A stretch of 64,000 bases of DNA from Chloroflexota bacterium (GCA_013112685.1 JABFGC010000002.1:3036836-3100835), one strand, 5' to 3'. Counted from the stretch's first letter, positions 46,455 through 55,959 are shown. The notes: a model not told the origin generated them from the sequence alone. Program-made: numbers and translations.

Positions 46455-46887
46455 ATCAGCCTGGGATTATCTGCTCTTTTTCCAGAAGGAGGCTTTGAGG
46501 TGGATGGTGTACAAGTTTGGTCTGCCTTGTCCTCTACGGGTGATGGTAATGAGTCCGACCTCTTCGAGTTCGGAGATATAACGAACGACACTGCGAAGCC
46601 CGCTTCCCATATCTTTTGCCAAACGATCCTGACCAGGAAAGCATTCATCGAGCTCCCGGGCATATTTCAGAAGCATGGCATAGGTAAGTTTTGCACCAAT
46701 GGAAACCTTTTCACTCTCAAGAATGAAGTTTGGAACCCCGGTCCAGCCTCGCTGGGTGGCTATGTCTGCGCCTCTCAAGCGCAGGTTCCGATCTTTGAAT
46801 GCGGTGGTTTCACCTAAACGTTGCACAACCCCCCCTTCAACCATCACATCAAATAACGAATAGATTGTCAAATCAAGGTCTACCGAT

Positions 46888-47631
46888 ATGCCCCATGCCC
46901 TGACAACCCGACAACGCGAATACTTGGAGTTTTTGCAAGAGTATGTTCGAGCAAACGAAGCCTCTCCTCGCTTGGAGGAGGTGGCAGATCATTTCGGTGT
47001 AAAGCCACCTACGGCTCATAAAACCTTGGAAGCTCTGTACAACAAAGGTTACATCTACTTTGCCCGCGATAGCGTCTCAGGCTTCTTTATACGGCTTCTG
47101 GAGCGTGCTGGAACGGCGGAGGTCGTGATCGAAGTAGTTATTGCGGGAAAAGTCAATCGCTTTGGCGAATTACTTGAGTTCCCTGAAAAACACGGACATT
47201 TTGCAAGTGTATTACAGGGCGCAGATCCAGAAAATGTTTTTGCTCTTGTTGTCTCCGAGAATATTCCAGAATCTAGCATATTAGTAGGGGATATACTCAT
47301 TTGCGACCGGAACAAGCGTCCTCAACCTGGTGATATAGCGATTTTTCCTTTTGGAAAAAGCGGTAAAAGGTTTCTCCTAAGCCGAATTCATAGCCTGACG
47401 AGTGACAAGGATTTAGATAACTTGGAAGCATCTAATTTGTACCCAGTCCCCAAAAGACTTTTAGACACCTCTCAAGGTCAACGTTTTAACTGGACTCCTT
47501 TGGCTTTTGGAAGTGAAACTGAAGAATACTTCCTTCGCGAAGCAGAAAAAGAAGGTATGCCGCTTCGTGCTCTTCCTCCTGAATTTGTACTAGGAACGGC
47601 ACTTCGCCTTACTAGGCATCTGGCTTTTTAG
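46888..47631 (+). CDS. LexA-like repressor (HTH + S24 peptidase-like domain)
   Basis: A 247-aa protein. The N-terminal winged helix (ALTTRQREYLEFLQEYVRAN and PRLEEVADHFGVKPPTAHKTLEAL) is LexA-type. The C-terminal half fits the S24/LexA peptidase fold (ESSILVGDILICDRNKRPQPGDIAIF, then KSGKRFLLSRI, the likely Lys region). The usual Ser-Met pair is not clear, so self-cleavage is uncertain. The divergent Rep-like gene, 16 bp away, makes it a probable repressor of replication of the element in response to DNA damage. Confidence 0.8.
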   Translation: MPHALTTRQREYLEFLQEYVRANEASPRLEEVADHFGVKPPTAHKTLEALYNKGYIYFARDSVSGFFIRLLERAGTAEVVIEVVIAGKVNRFGELLEFPEKHGHFASVLQGADPENVFALVVSENIPESSILVGDILICDRNKRPQPGDIAIFPFGKSGKRFLLSRIHSLTSDKDLDNLEASNLYPVPKRLLDTSQGQRFNWTPLAFGSETEEYFLREAEKEGMPLRALPPEFVLGTALRLTRHLAF

Positions 47632-47704
47632 AATGTAACCGGCTGGGGGAGAGGTAAATTCACGGCTAACTCATCTGATTACAACCGAAGCCCAATATCT
47701 TAGG

Positions 47705-47914
47705 ATGGGGATCGATAGGTATTTGCATATGATTCAAGACAACTTTCTGCCTCCAAATAAGGACGTTGAAAGACGCCAGGCGTTGGCAAAAGTCTATGCT
47801 TTGTTAATTAAATTGGCAGAAGAAAATGAATCATTGCGCCCAGAACAAGATCAAGAAGAAAAAGAAGCCCTCGAACCTTTAAATAATAATATCCCACCGC
47901 AGGGAATAGTATAA
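47705..47914 (+). CDS. Hypothetical small acidic protein, 69 aa
   Basis: Reads MGIDRYLHMIQDNFLPPNKD, then a helical coil (VERRQALAKVYALLIKLAEE) and an acidic C-terminus. It has no strong ribosome-binding site. It is between the LexA-like and Xis-like genes on the same strand. No domain recognised. Confidence 0.45.
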   Translation: MGIDRYLHMIQDNFLPPNKDVERRQALAKVYALLIKLAEENESLRPEQDQEEKEALEPLNNNIPPQGIV

Positions 47915-47934
47915 TTTGCCATAGAGAACCAGAT

Positions 47935-48153
47935 ATGGCAACAAATGGTGAATGGTTGAGCGTCAGTGAAGCTGCTGAGTTAAGTGGCTATCATCCCGAA
48001 TATATCAGGCGTCTGATCCGGGACGGGGAAATCGAAGCAAGAAAATTCAGTATCGTTTGGCAGGTAAAACGCATCTCGCTTCTTGACTACGTAAAAGACG
48101 CTAAATCTAAGACGGACAAAAGGTACTCCCCAAAACCGAAAAAACGAGTATAA
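47935..48153 (+). CDS. Excisionase-like HTH protein
   Basis: A 72-aa protein of the excisionase family: WLSVSEAAELSGYHPEYIRR, LIRDGEIEARKFSIVWQV and LLDYVKD, with a basic tail (RYSPKPKKRV). It lies 515 bp upstream of the large serine recombinase on the same strand, the position of a recombination directionality factor, though factors for serine integrases vary widely. Paralogous in form to the 81-aa protein at 28989-29234. Confidence 0.75.
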   Translation: MATNGEWLSVSEAAELSGYHPEYIRRLIRDGEIEARKFSIVWQVKRISLLDYVKDAKSKTDKRYSPKPKKRV

Positions 48154-48253
48154 TTAGTTTGTAGGTTACAACCTATTTTCCCTTGAGACGGGCGTGAGAA
48201 GTGCAGCAACACTTGACACGCCCTAACCCAACCCACCGACGACGCGGCGGATG

Positions 48254-48325
48254 GGCTATAAGTAATTATAGCCGCCCTGGTGGGATTCACCGGGGCGCTT
48301 TGCTTTCTTGCCGGGGGAAAGCAAA
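48254..48325 (+). promoter_or_regulatory. Leader with three consecutive hairpins
   Basis: Three near-adjacent stem-loops precede the 92-aa gene: GGCTATAA/TTATAGCC (48254-48273), a GC-rich stem GCCCTGGTG/CACCGGGGC-type (48273-48297) and TTTGCTTTC/GAAAGCAAA (48299-48325). The last ends 20 bp before the start codon. No U-tract. It may be a translational or transcriptional control leader of the recombinase operon. Confidence 0.5.
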
Positions 48326-48345
48326 ATGCTCCAAAGGAGCTAAAA

Positions 48346-48624
48346 ATGACTCTGCAACCCCCGTTAGATGGTCTGATGGATTACCAACCAAGCGAAAGAA
48401 CTCGTTTGGTACTTGCACTTGCTGAGCTTCGTGAAGAGTGGCAAGCGATGGCACGAGGAGCAACGCTTCTGGATATTGAGATTCCTGCGGGCTTGATCTT
48501 GAACGACATTGCCAACAGGCTTCAACTATCACCTCAAGAACGTTACGTGCTTTTGGGTGGCGAATTGATCAGTGATATTGACAACTACTTGGAAACACGT
48601 GTAGTGAGAAAGCTGCCCAATTAA
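48346..48624 (+). CDS. Small protein upstream of the recombinase, 92 aa
   Basis: ATG 48346 with AAAGGAG 6 bp upstream. A helical acidic protein (DYQPSERTRLVLALAELREE, IPAGLILNDIANRLQLSPQE, then RYVLLGGELISDIDNYLET) with an HTH-like middle. It ends 43 bp before the recombinase start and is probably co-transcribed with it. It may be a recombinase accessory or regulator. No family recognised. Confidence 0.55.
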   Translation: MTLQPPLDGLMDYQPSERTRLVLALAELREEWQAMARGATLLDIEIPAGLILNDIANRLQLSPQERYVLLGGELISDIDNYLETRVVRKLPN

Positions 48625-48667
48625 CAAGGCGAACTGTTCCCGGCACAGTTCCCATTCAAGAGGCAAA

Positions 48668-50426
48668 ATGAAACTAGCTGCCATTTACTCGCGTGTAAGT
48701 ACAGATGAACAATCAAAAGGGTACAGTCTGCAAACCCAAGTAGATGCCTGCCAAAATTACGCTTTAGAACGCGGATACACAGTTGTCGAAATTTTTTCAG
48801 ATGACTACACAGGAGCCGCATTGGATCGCCCCGCATTGAACAATTTACGCGGCTATATGGCGCGTAGTTCTCTAGATGTGGTGATTGTCTATGATATTGA
48901 TCGCCTCGCTAGAAAGAGTGCGTATCAAGTCCTAATTGAAGAAGAATTTAAAAGGGAAGGGGTGGCGATTGAGTTCGTGATGGCACAATATGAGGACAAT
49001 GACGAAGGTCGGCTTCAGAAGCAGATTAGAGGTGTAATAGCCGAGTATGAAAAAGCCAAAATAATGGAGCGCAGTAAGAGAGGAAAGCGTGGTAAGGCTA
49101 AAAGTGGCTTTGTCGTAGCTGGTTCACGCCCTCCTTATGGGTACAAGGTCGTATCAGAACCTCATAAAGCGTGGTTTGAGGTTGACGAGGAAGAAGCTGC
49201 GGTAGTACGAATGATCTTTGACTGGTATATAAACGGGGACAAAAAGGGAGTGCGGCTCTCCGCTAATGGTATTGCCAAGAAGCTTACGCTAATGGGAGTC
49301 CCCACTAGGGGCGACAGAGAAGAGCATGTGGCAAAGAAACACGGTAGAGGGGGTTTGGCAAAGGGCCATGGTCATACACGTACTCACAAACGAGACCTAC
49401 ACAGGTACTTGGTATTTTGGTAAAACAAAGATGATAGATGACGGTAAAAAGAGAAAGCCAAAAACGAAATGCGGTCTCGGAAAACAGGTTCCGCGCTCGC
49501 GTGATGAATGGATACCTGTGGAAGTTCCGCAAATAATCGATCCTGATACTTTTGCACGGGCCATAAAACGCAAAGAGGAGTTACATGTTCAACGCGGCGG
49601 ACATGCTGTTAAAGAATATCTCATGAAAAGCCACCTGACGTGTTCTAAATGCGGCTACGCTATGAGAGGACAGTTTGTCCGCAGAAAACACCAATATTAT
49701 CTCTGTAATGGCAGAAGGCAGGTCGTTAGTCTTTGCGATATGCCCAGTATACGTGGCGATTGGGTTGATGCTGTAGTTTGGGAATGGGCTAAGATGATAA
49801 TCGAAAGCCCTGAGAACTTACGCGTCGGTCTGGATGACGTGCAAAAAGAATTAGAGCAAGAAAATCAGTCCCTTTTTAATCGCCTTGGTATTATCGAAGA
49901 GCAAATGACTCAATACCAAAGCCAATTGGACAAACTTCTTGATCTATATTTGGATGGAAATTTCCCCAAAGAAGTATTGACTGAAAGAAAATCTCGCTTG
50001 GAGGAACTGCTGTTTAATTTAGGAAAGGAGAAAAACGATCTTTTAGCCCATGTGCGCCACGTTACGATGACGGACGAACAATTAAACTATATTGAAGGGT
50101 TTTGCGCTAAAATCAGGAAAGGTTTGGATCGTGTTGACTTCAATACGAAAAGACAAATCATTGAACTTCTTGATATACGTGGCAAAGTTGCCTTTGAAAA
50201 TGGGCAGAAAGTTTTGTATCTAAAATGCCTGATAGATCCGATAAATTCCGAGGAACATCTACAGCGATTGCCAATGCAAATATCGCCTTCGCTATGTTGT
50301 CATAATGGAACACCGTATATGGTTACCGCAAGGCTGGTTTTGCCCAATTATGGACGTAGAACTGGACAAAAAAGAAAAAAGAACAGCGCCCCATGTCGGG
50401 GCGCTGTTCTTTTCAATCAGGGATAG
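48668..50426 (+). CDS. Large serine recombinase (integrase), one-base frame break
   Basis: N-terminal resolvase domain: YSRVSTDEQSKGYSLQTQVD (catalytic Ser11), VYDIDRLARKS. The recombinase domain follows, with PPYGYKV. A G5 run near 49350 carries one extra base: frame one reads on to 49423, and frame two resumes VWQRAMVIHVLTNETYTGTW. The zinc ribbon (CSKCGYAMRGQF...YYLCNGR...CDMPSIR) and a long coiled coil complete it. It should integrate and excise the element. The homopolymer makes an error likely, so the enzyme is probably intact. The reading frame ends inside the terminator hairpin. Confidence 0.85.
50379..50411 (+). terminator. Strong terminator after the recombinase
   Basis: AAGAACAGCGCCCC and GGGGCGCTGTTCTT are a perfect 14-bp stem with a 5-nt loop ATGTC, ending in TTTT. 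It probably marks the right limit of the element's genes. The host-like GC-rich genes start just beyond. Confidence 0.85.
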
Positions 50427-50446
50427 TCAAATCCGCCCAATTCAGG

Positions 50447-51076
50447 TCAATAACTTGCCACTGGTAATTTCTTCAACCACTTCATTTCGGTCAGTTCTTT
50501 CAATACAAAGTCTGCGCCGTCGGCACGGGAAAGTTGCGTACCCGAACTCTTGCTTACATACCCAACCTGATACCTGCCCTTGTGTTCGCCATCCATCAGG
50601 CGCGGATACCTCACTACCGTCCAATCCAAATCAGACTCCCGAATCGCCTGCACATTTGAGGCAGAGTCCAGCACCACATCCTTTGCCAATAGATTGAGCA
50701 GAAATCCGATGAAGTGATCAATAAATTTAGGTTGATCTTCGGGTTGTCGTACCCCCGCACCGGTTGTGGATACCAGACGGCGTACCCCATGCTATTTCAT
50801 GCCTGCCACGATATTCTTCGCTGAAGTTTCCATCATATGGGGAACAGGCGGACGGGTCGGTCCCAAGGCGCTGATGACAGCATCCTGCCCGGCAATCGCC
50901 TTCTCAACAGCTTCTGTATCCATCGAGTCGCCCTTGAATACGGTCAGGTTGGCATCTTTCACAGTGAACTTCTCGGGGGAGCGCACAAAGGCTGTCACAG
51001 CATGCCCTGCTTTCAATGCCTGCTTGACTACTTCCAAACCAACCCCATGCGATGCACCAAATACTACGATCTTCAT
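50447..51076 (-). pseudogene. NAD(P)-binding oxidoreductase (NmrA/YwnB-like), in-frame stop
   Basis: N-terminal Rossmann motif FGASHGVGLEVVKQALKAGH, then VTAFVRSPEKF and QDAVISALGPTRPP. After GMK an in-frame TAG at 50792 interrupts, and the same frame continues HGVRRLVSTTGAG, then LDWTVVRYPRLMDGEHKGRY, to a stop at 50447. Length and motifs fit NAD(P)H-binding atypical SDRs. Either a point nonsense mutation or an error. Adjacent to the TetR gene and transcribed with it. Confidence 0.7.
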
Positions 51077-51112
51077 AAGACTCCTTTGAATATTTTTCTT
51101 ATCAAATGGTGG

Positions 51113-51674
51113 CTATGAAGCCAACAAGGCTTTCAACTGTTTTGCCACCAGGCGCAACGGGTCGGCGGTATGCGATGTACGACTTAGGATGATCCCGCCT
51201 TCGATGGCAGAAACAATAAAAGCTCGCCAATTCATCGGCTTTTGTTTTTGAGTACCCGCATTCGATCAACTTGTCATGGAAGGCGGATTTCAACATTTGG
51301 TATGCTTCGTGGCATGCTTCATTAATCCGTGGTGAAGTGGTCGCAGTCTCCATCGCCACAGCCGTCAGCGGACTGCCCGCCGCAAAGCCAGATCGTTCGA
51401 CATGTTCTGCAATATTCAGAATGAAGTCGGAAATTGCTTTGGCAGCGTTGGAACTTTCTGTTAATCCCTGGCGAATCCGCTCGGCAGTTTGTTTTCCGGA
51501 TTGAAGCACCGCTTCTGCCGTAATCTGTTCCTTGCCCTCTGGAAAGTAGTAATATAACGAGCCTTTTGGGGAACCGCTTTCCTTGATAATCTCGTTCAAA
51601 CCAGTGCCGTGATAGCCTTGTTTCTCCAGCAGGGCGCAGGTGGTTTGCAGGATTTGTTCGCGGGCATTACTCAT
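51113..51674 (-). CDS. TetR-family regulator, late frame break
   Basis: ATG 51674 begins MSNAREQILQTTCALLEKQG, then YHGTGLNEIIKESGSPKGSL and YYYFPEGKEQI, a clear TetR helix-turn-helix. The ligand domain follows. Near 51210 one indel shifts the frame; the natural end reads IEGGIILSRTSHTADPLRLV, then LKALLAS to TAG at 51113. The protein likely senses a hydrophobic compound and represses the divergent NmrA-like gene through the CTATATATAG palindrome in the 102-bp intergenic region. Confidence 0.8.
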
Positions 51675-51747
51675 GTCTATCTCCGTCCAGAAAATGTCTT
51701 TTGTCATCTTTTCAAAAGACGACTGTTGAATTATTATAACGACTGGT

Positions 51748-51763
51748 CTATATATAGTCAAGT
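51748..51763. promoter_or_regulatory. Candidate TetR operator
   Basis: The sequence GGTCTATATATAGTC includes the perfect palindrome CTATATATAG, in the gap between the divergent TetR and NmrA-like genes. A TTGAAT hexamer lies about 25 bp upstream for the plus-strand gene. Assigned by position and symmetry only. Confidence 0.4.
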
Positions 51764-51776
51764 CAGGAGCAAAAGA

Positions 51777-52634
51777 ATGTCATCCCCCATATTGGTAATC
51801 GGTGCGCTTGGAAATGTCGGCACGGAAGTCGTAAGGCAGATACTCGCCAGAGGTGGAAAAGTCCGTGCGGCGGATATGGATGTGAACAAACTCAGGGAGC
51901 GCTTTGGCGAAGCGGTTGAAGCGGTCCGTTTTGACTTCACTGATCCATCCACTTTTGACGAAACATTTAAAGGTGTGAAGCGCATGTTTTACATGCGTCC
52001 GCCGCACATCACGAACATCCAGCGGGACATGGCTCCTTCGATGGATGCCGCCAAACGCGCGGGTGTAACCCACGTGGTTTTCCTCTCCCTGATCGGGATC
52101 GAGAACACTACATATGTCCCCCACTACAAGGTGGAGACCTATTTGAAGGCGATCAACATGCAAACGACATTTTTACGTTGCAGCTTCTTCATGCAGAATC
52201 TGAACACCACCCATCGCAGGGAGATCAAGGAACGAAACGAGATTTTTGTCCCGGTGGGAAAGGCAAAGACAGCCTTCATTGATGCGCGTGACATCGGCGC
52301 GGTTGCGGCGGTGACTTTACTGGAAGATGGACATGCCGGCATGAATTACGACCTGACCGGCAGCCAGCGGCTGGATTATTGGGAGGTAGCCAGCATCATG
52401 AGCGAGATATTGGGACGCAGGATCACCTACCGCAACCCGAACCCATTGCATTTCCTCATTGAGACGATGCGCAGAGGTACGCCTTTCATGTTCGCCCTGG
52501 TGATGACCGGGCTGTACACATCCACACGTTTCGGAATGGCGGAACCGATCACAGATGAAGTCGAGCGATTAACTGGGATTAGCCCGATCACATTCAGGCA
52601 ATATGTAACAGATTATGAAGATGCACGGAAGTAA
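51777..52634 (+). CDS. NmrA-like NAD(P)-binding protein
   Basis: A 285-aa protein from ATG 51777, with AGGAG 8 bp upstream. The glycine-rich loop GALGNVGTEVVRQILARGG, then HVVFLSLIGIENTTYVPHYK (atypical SDR with Tyr-x3-Lys-like residues) and FIDARDIGAVAAVTLLEDG, are standard for NmrA/HSCARG proteins that sense or use NADPH. It is intact, unlike the genes around it, and divergent from the TetR gene that probably controls it. Confidence 0.85.
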   Translation: MSSPILVIGALGNVGTEVVRQILARGGKVRAADMDVNKLRERFGEAVEAVRFDFTDPSTFDETFKGVKRMFYMRPPHITNIQRDMAPSMDAAKRAGVTHVVFLSLIGIENTTYVPHYKVETYLKAINMQTTFLRCSFFMQNLNTTHRREIKERNEIFVPVGKAKTAFIDARDIGAVAAVTLLEDGHAGMNYDLTGSQRLDYWEVASIMSEILGRRITYRNPNPLHFLIETMRRGTPFMFALVMTGLYTSTRFGMAEPITDEVERLTGISPITFRQYVTDYEDARK

Positions 52635-52721
52635 TCTCAGATTACCGAGTCAAATTAATTCAGCATGAACGCCCCTACTTATCCCTTCATGCTATAGGCT
52701 AAAACTCTTTCTTTTCAACGC

Positions 52722-53787
52722 TCACTTCTGGGTTCCACCTGGCATCTCCACGGTAACATCCCCGGGGTCGTAAGATACAAGTGGTTGAGACCAGCGAAAG
52801 ATCCATTTTGCATCCTCCGGGCTGGCGTTGACGCATCCTCGTGAGGAGGGTTCACCATAATTGTTGTGCCAATAGGTGGAATGGATTGCCACACCGGAGC
52901 CAACGAATAAACTGACCCACCCAACAGCCGGCAGACTCCAGCCTGCTGATGCACTTCCACCGCTTAATGGCAAGGAGATCGCCTTCCGCCAGATCGGGAA
53001 TTCGCCTACCGGGGTCGCCCATGCATCCACAGGATTGCCCCATGCATCGTACAGTGCACCACTGGAAATACGCGCGAAATACACCTCATTCTTTCCCTCA
53101 TAGCACGATAAGGTTTGATAATCAATATTGACCACGATCCTTTTTCTTCCGCTTCCGGGTTAACGGGAGCGATTTCATCCGCAGTCAGTGGACGAAACGC
53201 CTCAGCCGGACCCCAGAACAGGTCGCCGGATCCAAAGCGTTCATTCAACCGATACCAGACTCTTCCATCCGCTTCGGCGCGAATCTGATCCACCCAGACC
53301 ACCTGACTATAGACGAACCGCGCCGGCAGCCCAATCGATTCGCGGTATTGGAGCCACGGTGCGCGCGATGGCGGATTATCGAGAATCAAGTCTACATAAG
53401 GAACGGTGACTTCAACCCACATGCCGGGTCCCGGACTCGTACTTGGCAGAGTGGACACTGGCGAATTTGGCAGGTTGCGCACGGGTTGCAGGTTTCCGCC
53501 CCACACATAACCATAGGAGTCTCGACCCAGCGTTGATTGATCCTGCCGGGCATGGTTCCAACCACTTCCCGAATCCAGGGGATAACCTGATCCTCATACA
53601 GAGCGCCCACGATCTTTTCATTCCCATCTGGGCGCGCATATACATCCACCTTGCCGACCGTAACGCGCCCCAATAATTCCGACTGCTGAAATTCAGGAAT
53701 CCCCTCAAAAGGGCGAAAGGCAAGTGCGCCGGCACCCAATGCGGCGATCTTTAGAAAATCACGGCGAGTGAGTGGATGTCTTGTCAT
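52722..53787 (-). pseudogene. L,D-transpeptidase (YkuD) with Tat signal, frame broken
   Basis: Three frame segments: a Tat signal (TRRDFLKIAALGAGALAF) with an SH3-like part (VDVYARPDGNEKIVGALYED); a middle with RFVYSQVVWVDQIRAEADGR; and the YkuD domain with GVAIHSTYWHNNYGEPSSRG followed by CVNASPEDAKWIF, where His and the SRGC Cys form the catalytic pair. The family cross-links peptidoglycan or anchors proteins to it. Breaks are near 53440 and 53110. Confidence 0.8.
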
Positions 53788-53992
53788 GGACGGAATGATC
53801 GTGATGTTGATCCGGCTGGCTGTTGTGATTGTGCATGTTGCCCATCATGAAAAAATGAGCCAGCGGGCAAAGCAATGCCAGCCCCACATAGACGACTGTA
53901 TTGACGGGGACTTTCAGGAGCAGGACAGCTGCCAGACCCAGAATGGGAAGCAAGCGGCCAAGCAGCATGATCCAGATATGACGTTTATTCAT
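53759..53992 (-). CDS. Small His-rich membrane protein
   Basis: A 77-aa protein with two transmembrane helices (IWIMLLGRLLPILGLAAVLL and NTVVYVGLALLCPLAHFFM) and a His-rich tail (MHNHNSQPDQHHDHSVHD). The last 29 bp overlap the transpeptidase start. The His-rich tail suggests metal binding, in line with the copper-type genes nearby. Similar small DUF2933-like proteins occur in metal-resistance loci. Confidence 0.65.
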   Translation of the reverse strand: MNKRHIWIMLLGRLLPILGLAAVLLLKVPVNTVVYVGLALLCPLAHFFMMGNMHNHNSQPDQHHDHSVHDKTSTHSP

Positions 53993-54004
53993 GTGAACCT
54001 TCCT

Positions 54005-54501
54005 TTATCCTTTCCGCTTTACAGGCGGAAGGGAAACAATGAGATTGCCATTTTTATTTCAACAGTGAATTCATCCAGAGGACGCGGCGGCGGGCGCTGA
54101 CCACATTGCCAACAATATCAAAATGACCATCATGGCAGGGACTGATGTAATGCACTTTGTCAGGATGCCCGAGGTGACGCGGCGACCGAGGTGGGTGCAA
54201 ATGTCAGAGAATACCCGTACTTCACTTTCACTCTTACGCAGAATGAACAAGCCATAATTGGTCGCTGTCCGTTCCCATCCGTTGACCTGGTGCGGGTAAA
54301 TTCAAACCGGGTTGGAATGCCAATCGGATATCTTTCAAGCGAGCCAAGATCGATGATTAAATCGTCTTGCGTTTTTTCAAACGATGGCGAAAGAAGATAC
54401 AAAATGGAGGGAAGACCGATCCCAATGCCGATGAGCATTCCGACGAACCCGGCAACCGATTTGATGAAGTCACGACGGCTGATATCTGTTTTGTGCGCCA
54501 T
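54005..54501 (-). pseudogene. Rieske [2Fe-2S] protein (QcrA-like), frame broken
   Basis: The Tat-type N-terminus (SRRDFIKSVAGFVGMLIGIG) is followed by an iron-sulphur subunit. After breaks near 54250 and 54170 the cluster motifs read CTHLG and CPCHDGHFD-like (SPCHDGHFDIVGNVV), with Cys and His ligands in both. The end is PVKRKG at 54005. Such proteins pass electrons in cytochrome bc-type or arsenite oxidase-like complexes. No partner cytochrome is visible in the window. Confidence 0.75.
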
Positions 54502-54513
54502 TTCTTCCTCTTG

Positions 54514-54996
54514 CTATTTCAACTCCCATTCAAAGATGCGGGTGGGGGCATCCACGTTGGTAATGGTGAGGGTGGAGCTTTGTCGCTCCATCCAGAATGG
54601 ATTTACCATCCTGCGCCGCTGGAAAAATCAATTTTCCTTCCACATGATGACCACCGCGCGGCGCATCCCAGAGGGTTGAATTCACGCTGACTCCTGTATC
54701 AGTTAAAGAGCGTTGCAGTTGCGGCTAGATCCATGCTCAGGTCAATCGAATGGGTGGTCAGGACAATATTGAACTCAACAGATTCGGTAGTCGCTGAGTC
54801 CAAGTTAAGTGGGGTGACTTCAAAGATAATCGCTCCCTTGGTCGTCCATGCGGGTGGCAGAGTCAAATTCGGGGGAGGCTGATACCGTCGAAACAGGATC
54901 AGATGGCGGCTGGGTTGGAAGCGGGGATAAAGTCGCTGAACAGGCTGTGATAACAAAAGTCAAAATAATAAGGGCGGGAAGTAAGAGTCGTTTCAT
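54514..54996 (-). pseudogene. Lipoprotein, frame broken
   Basis: Start ATG 54996: KRLLLPALIILTFVITAC (lipobox ITAC). A break near 54870 leads to PPAWTTKGAIIFEVTPLNLD, then SVEFNIVLTTHSIDLSMDLA. A second break near 54700 leads to APRGGHHVEGKLIFPA and the end ITNVDAPTRIFEWELK. It is a beta-rich extracytoplasmic domain, found beside Rieske and FixH-like genes. No enzymatic motif. Confidence 0.55.
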
Positions 54997-55466
54997 TTTG
55001 TCTCCAGAAGTACAGGTTGAAGTTTTTGTCGTTCACGATAAAGCACGAAGAGCATGACGCCAATTCCGATGAGGTTCATGGCGAGTCCGATAAGCATGAA
55101 GGGGCGTTGATAACGGGTGAGAAAACTTGCCGCCGCACTCAAACCAAGAATGGGTAAAACATCGGTGACATGATGAATGCAACACGCGACCATCGCAGTG
55201 GCGGATGTGCCTCCGCTCGCGCCTATCATTGAGCCGGCATGTCCTGTGGATGTAACTGGAATGAACAGGCGGAATCGCAGGATGGAATAGAGCGCGGCTT
55301 GGATACCAAAGCCGAGGATGATCGGGGATGACATACCAACGGTCACGGATGAATTGAGATGAGGCGTAGTCCCAGCCCTGCGCCCGGTGAGGATGCCGAT
55401 GTGGAACGAGGCGATCAGCGCCGAGCCGAGCAGGAATGCCACAAATGGAATGAAGAATCGTTTCAT
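54993..55466 (-). CDS. Integral membrane protein, 157 aa
   Basis: ATG 55466 is chosen; an upstream in-frame ATG at 55535 lacks a good site. Four to five hydrophobic helices, including FFIPFVAFLLGSALIASFHI, SSPIILGFGIQAALYSILRF and LIGLAMNLIGIGVMLFVLYR. A conserved-looking ACCIHHVTDVLPILG has a Cys-Cys-x-His-His motif in a helix, which may bind metal. The next gene start overlaps the stop by 4 bp. A TAGGCA palindrome lies 74 bp upstream. Confidence 0.6.
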   Translation of the reverse strand: MKRFFIPFVAFLLGSALIASFHIGILTGRRAGTTPHLNSSVTVGMSSPIILGFGIQAALYSILRFRLFIPVTSTGHAGSMIGASGGTSATAMVACCIHHVTDVLPILGLSAAASFLTRYQRPFMLIGLAMNLIGIGVMLFVLYRERQKLQPVLLETK

Positions 55467-55539
55467 CGAAAATATTCCTTTTGTGTCATCATAGCCCTTG
55501 CAGTGGGCGCCGTCTTGCGCCAAGTGGCTGAACAAAGCG

Positions 55540-55555
55540 TAGGCAAAACTGCCTA
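55540..55555. promoter_or_regulatory. TAGGCA palindrome 1
   Basis: TAGGCAAAACTGCCTA: 6-bp arms TAGGCA/TGCCTA with a 4-nt centre. Upstream of the minus-strand membrane protein gene (55466). One of four such sites in 55.5-57.7 kb. Confidence 0.65.
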
Positions 55556-55713
55556 TGTTGATCTTCGATAATTCTTCATGTGTTTTTTACATTCATCGGG
55601 TAGGATTTTCAGCCGTTAAGTAGTTTCCATGTGTGATCGAGGGGAACTCAAAACGGATCGAACGCTCGCTTTTGTTCTTCATGCGGTGAGCCAATAGGGA
55701 GACTAGAAGTATC

Positions 55714-55920
55714 ATGAATAGTTTTAATATGCGGAAATTTAATCCGACCGGGCAGGAGTTTGAAATCGATCCTGTGTGTGAAATGAAAGTCGATCCAAAG
55801 AACCCGCCCTTTCAGGTTGTTCACAAAGGGAGGACTTATTACTTTTGCTCCGAGGTCTGCAAACATCTTTTTGAACGTGTTCCCGATCAATATGTTCGAA
55901 TTGAAGAAGATAAAGTTTGA
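55714..55920 (+). CDS. YHS-domain protein
   Basis: A 68-aa protein: DPVCEMKVDPKNPPFQVVHK, then GRTYYFCSEVCKHLFERVPD. Cys residues in DPVC and in FCSEVC are the YHS metal-binding set found in copper-handling proteins and in metal-ATPase partners. It starts at ATG 55714 and is intact. Near the multicopper oxidase locus, copper handling is plausible. Confidence 0.85.
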   Translation: MNSFNMRKFNPTGQEFEIDPVCEMKVDPKNPPFQVVHKGRTYYFCSEVCKHLFERVPDQYVRIEEDKV

Positions 55921-55959
55921 AATCGAATTTGTGAGTAATTTGGATAAAGCATGACGTAT

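Larger units (their letters stand above)
46361..46871 (-). pseudogene. HTH_36-type replication initiator-like protein, one frame break
   Basis: Start near 46871: IYSLFDVMVEGGVVQRLGET, then GWTGVPNFILESEKVSIGAKLTYAMLLKYA with PGQDRLAKDMGSGLRSVVRYISELEEVGLI. This is the helix-turn-helix of phage and plasmid replication proteins (RepO/HTH_36-like). The frame stops at 46467 after FWKKSR; a one-base shift continues to 46361 through two palindrome copies. The gene is divergent from the LexA-like gene, with only 16 bp between starts, so both share one control region. The IS4-like element lies just past its end. Confidence 0.7.

Noticed and set aside
46467..46817. Plus-strand 174-codon frame over the Rep-like region
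   Set aside because: It is antisense to the clear HTH_36-type coding on the minus strand.
37958..50792. In-frame TAG codons in cap2 and in the NAD(P)-binding gene, as a hint of TAG recoding
   Set aside because: Many intact genes here end in TAG, and only two cases exist, both in genes near other lesions. Mutation or error is simpler.
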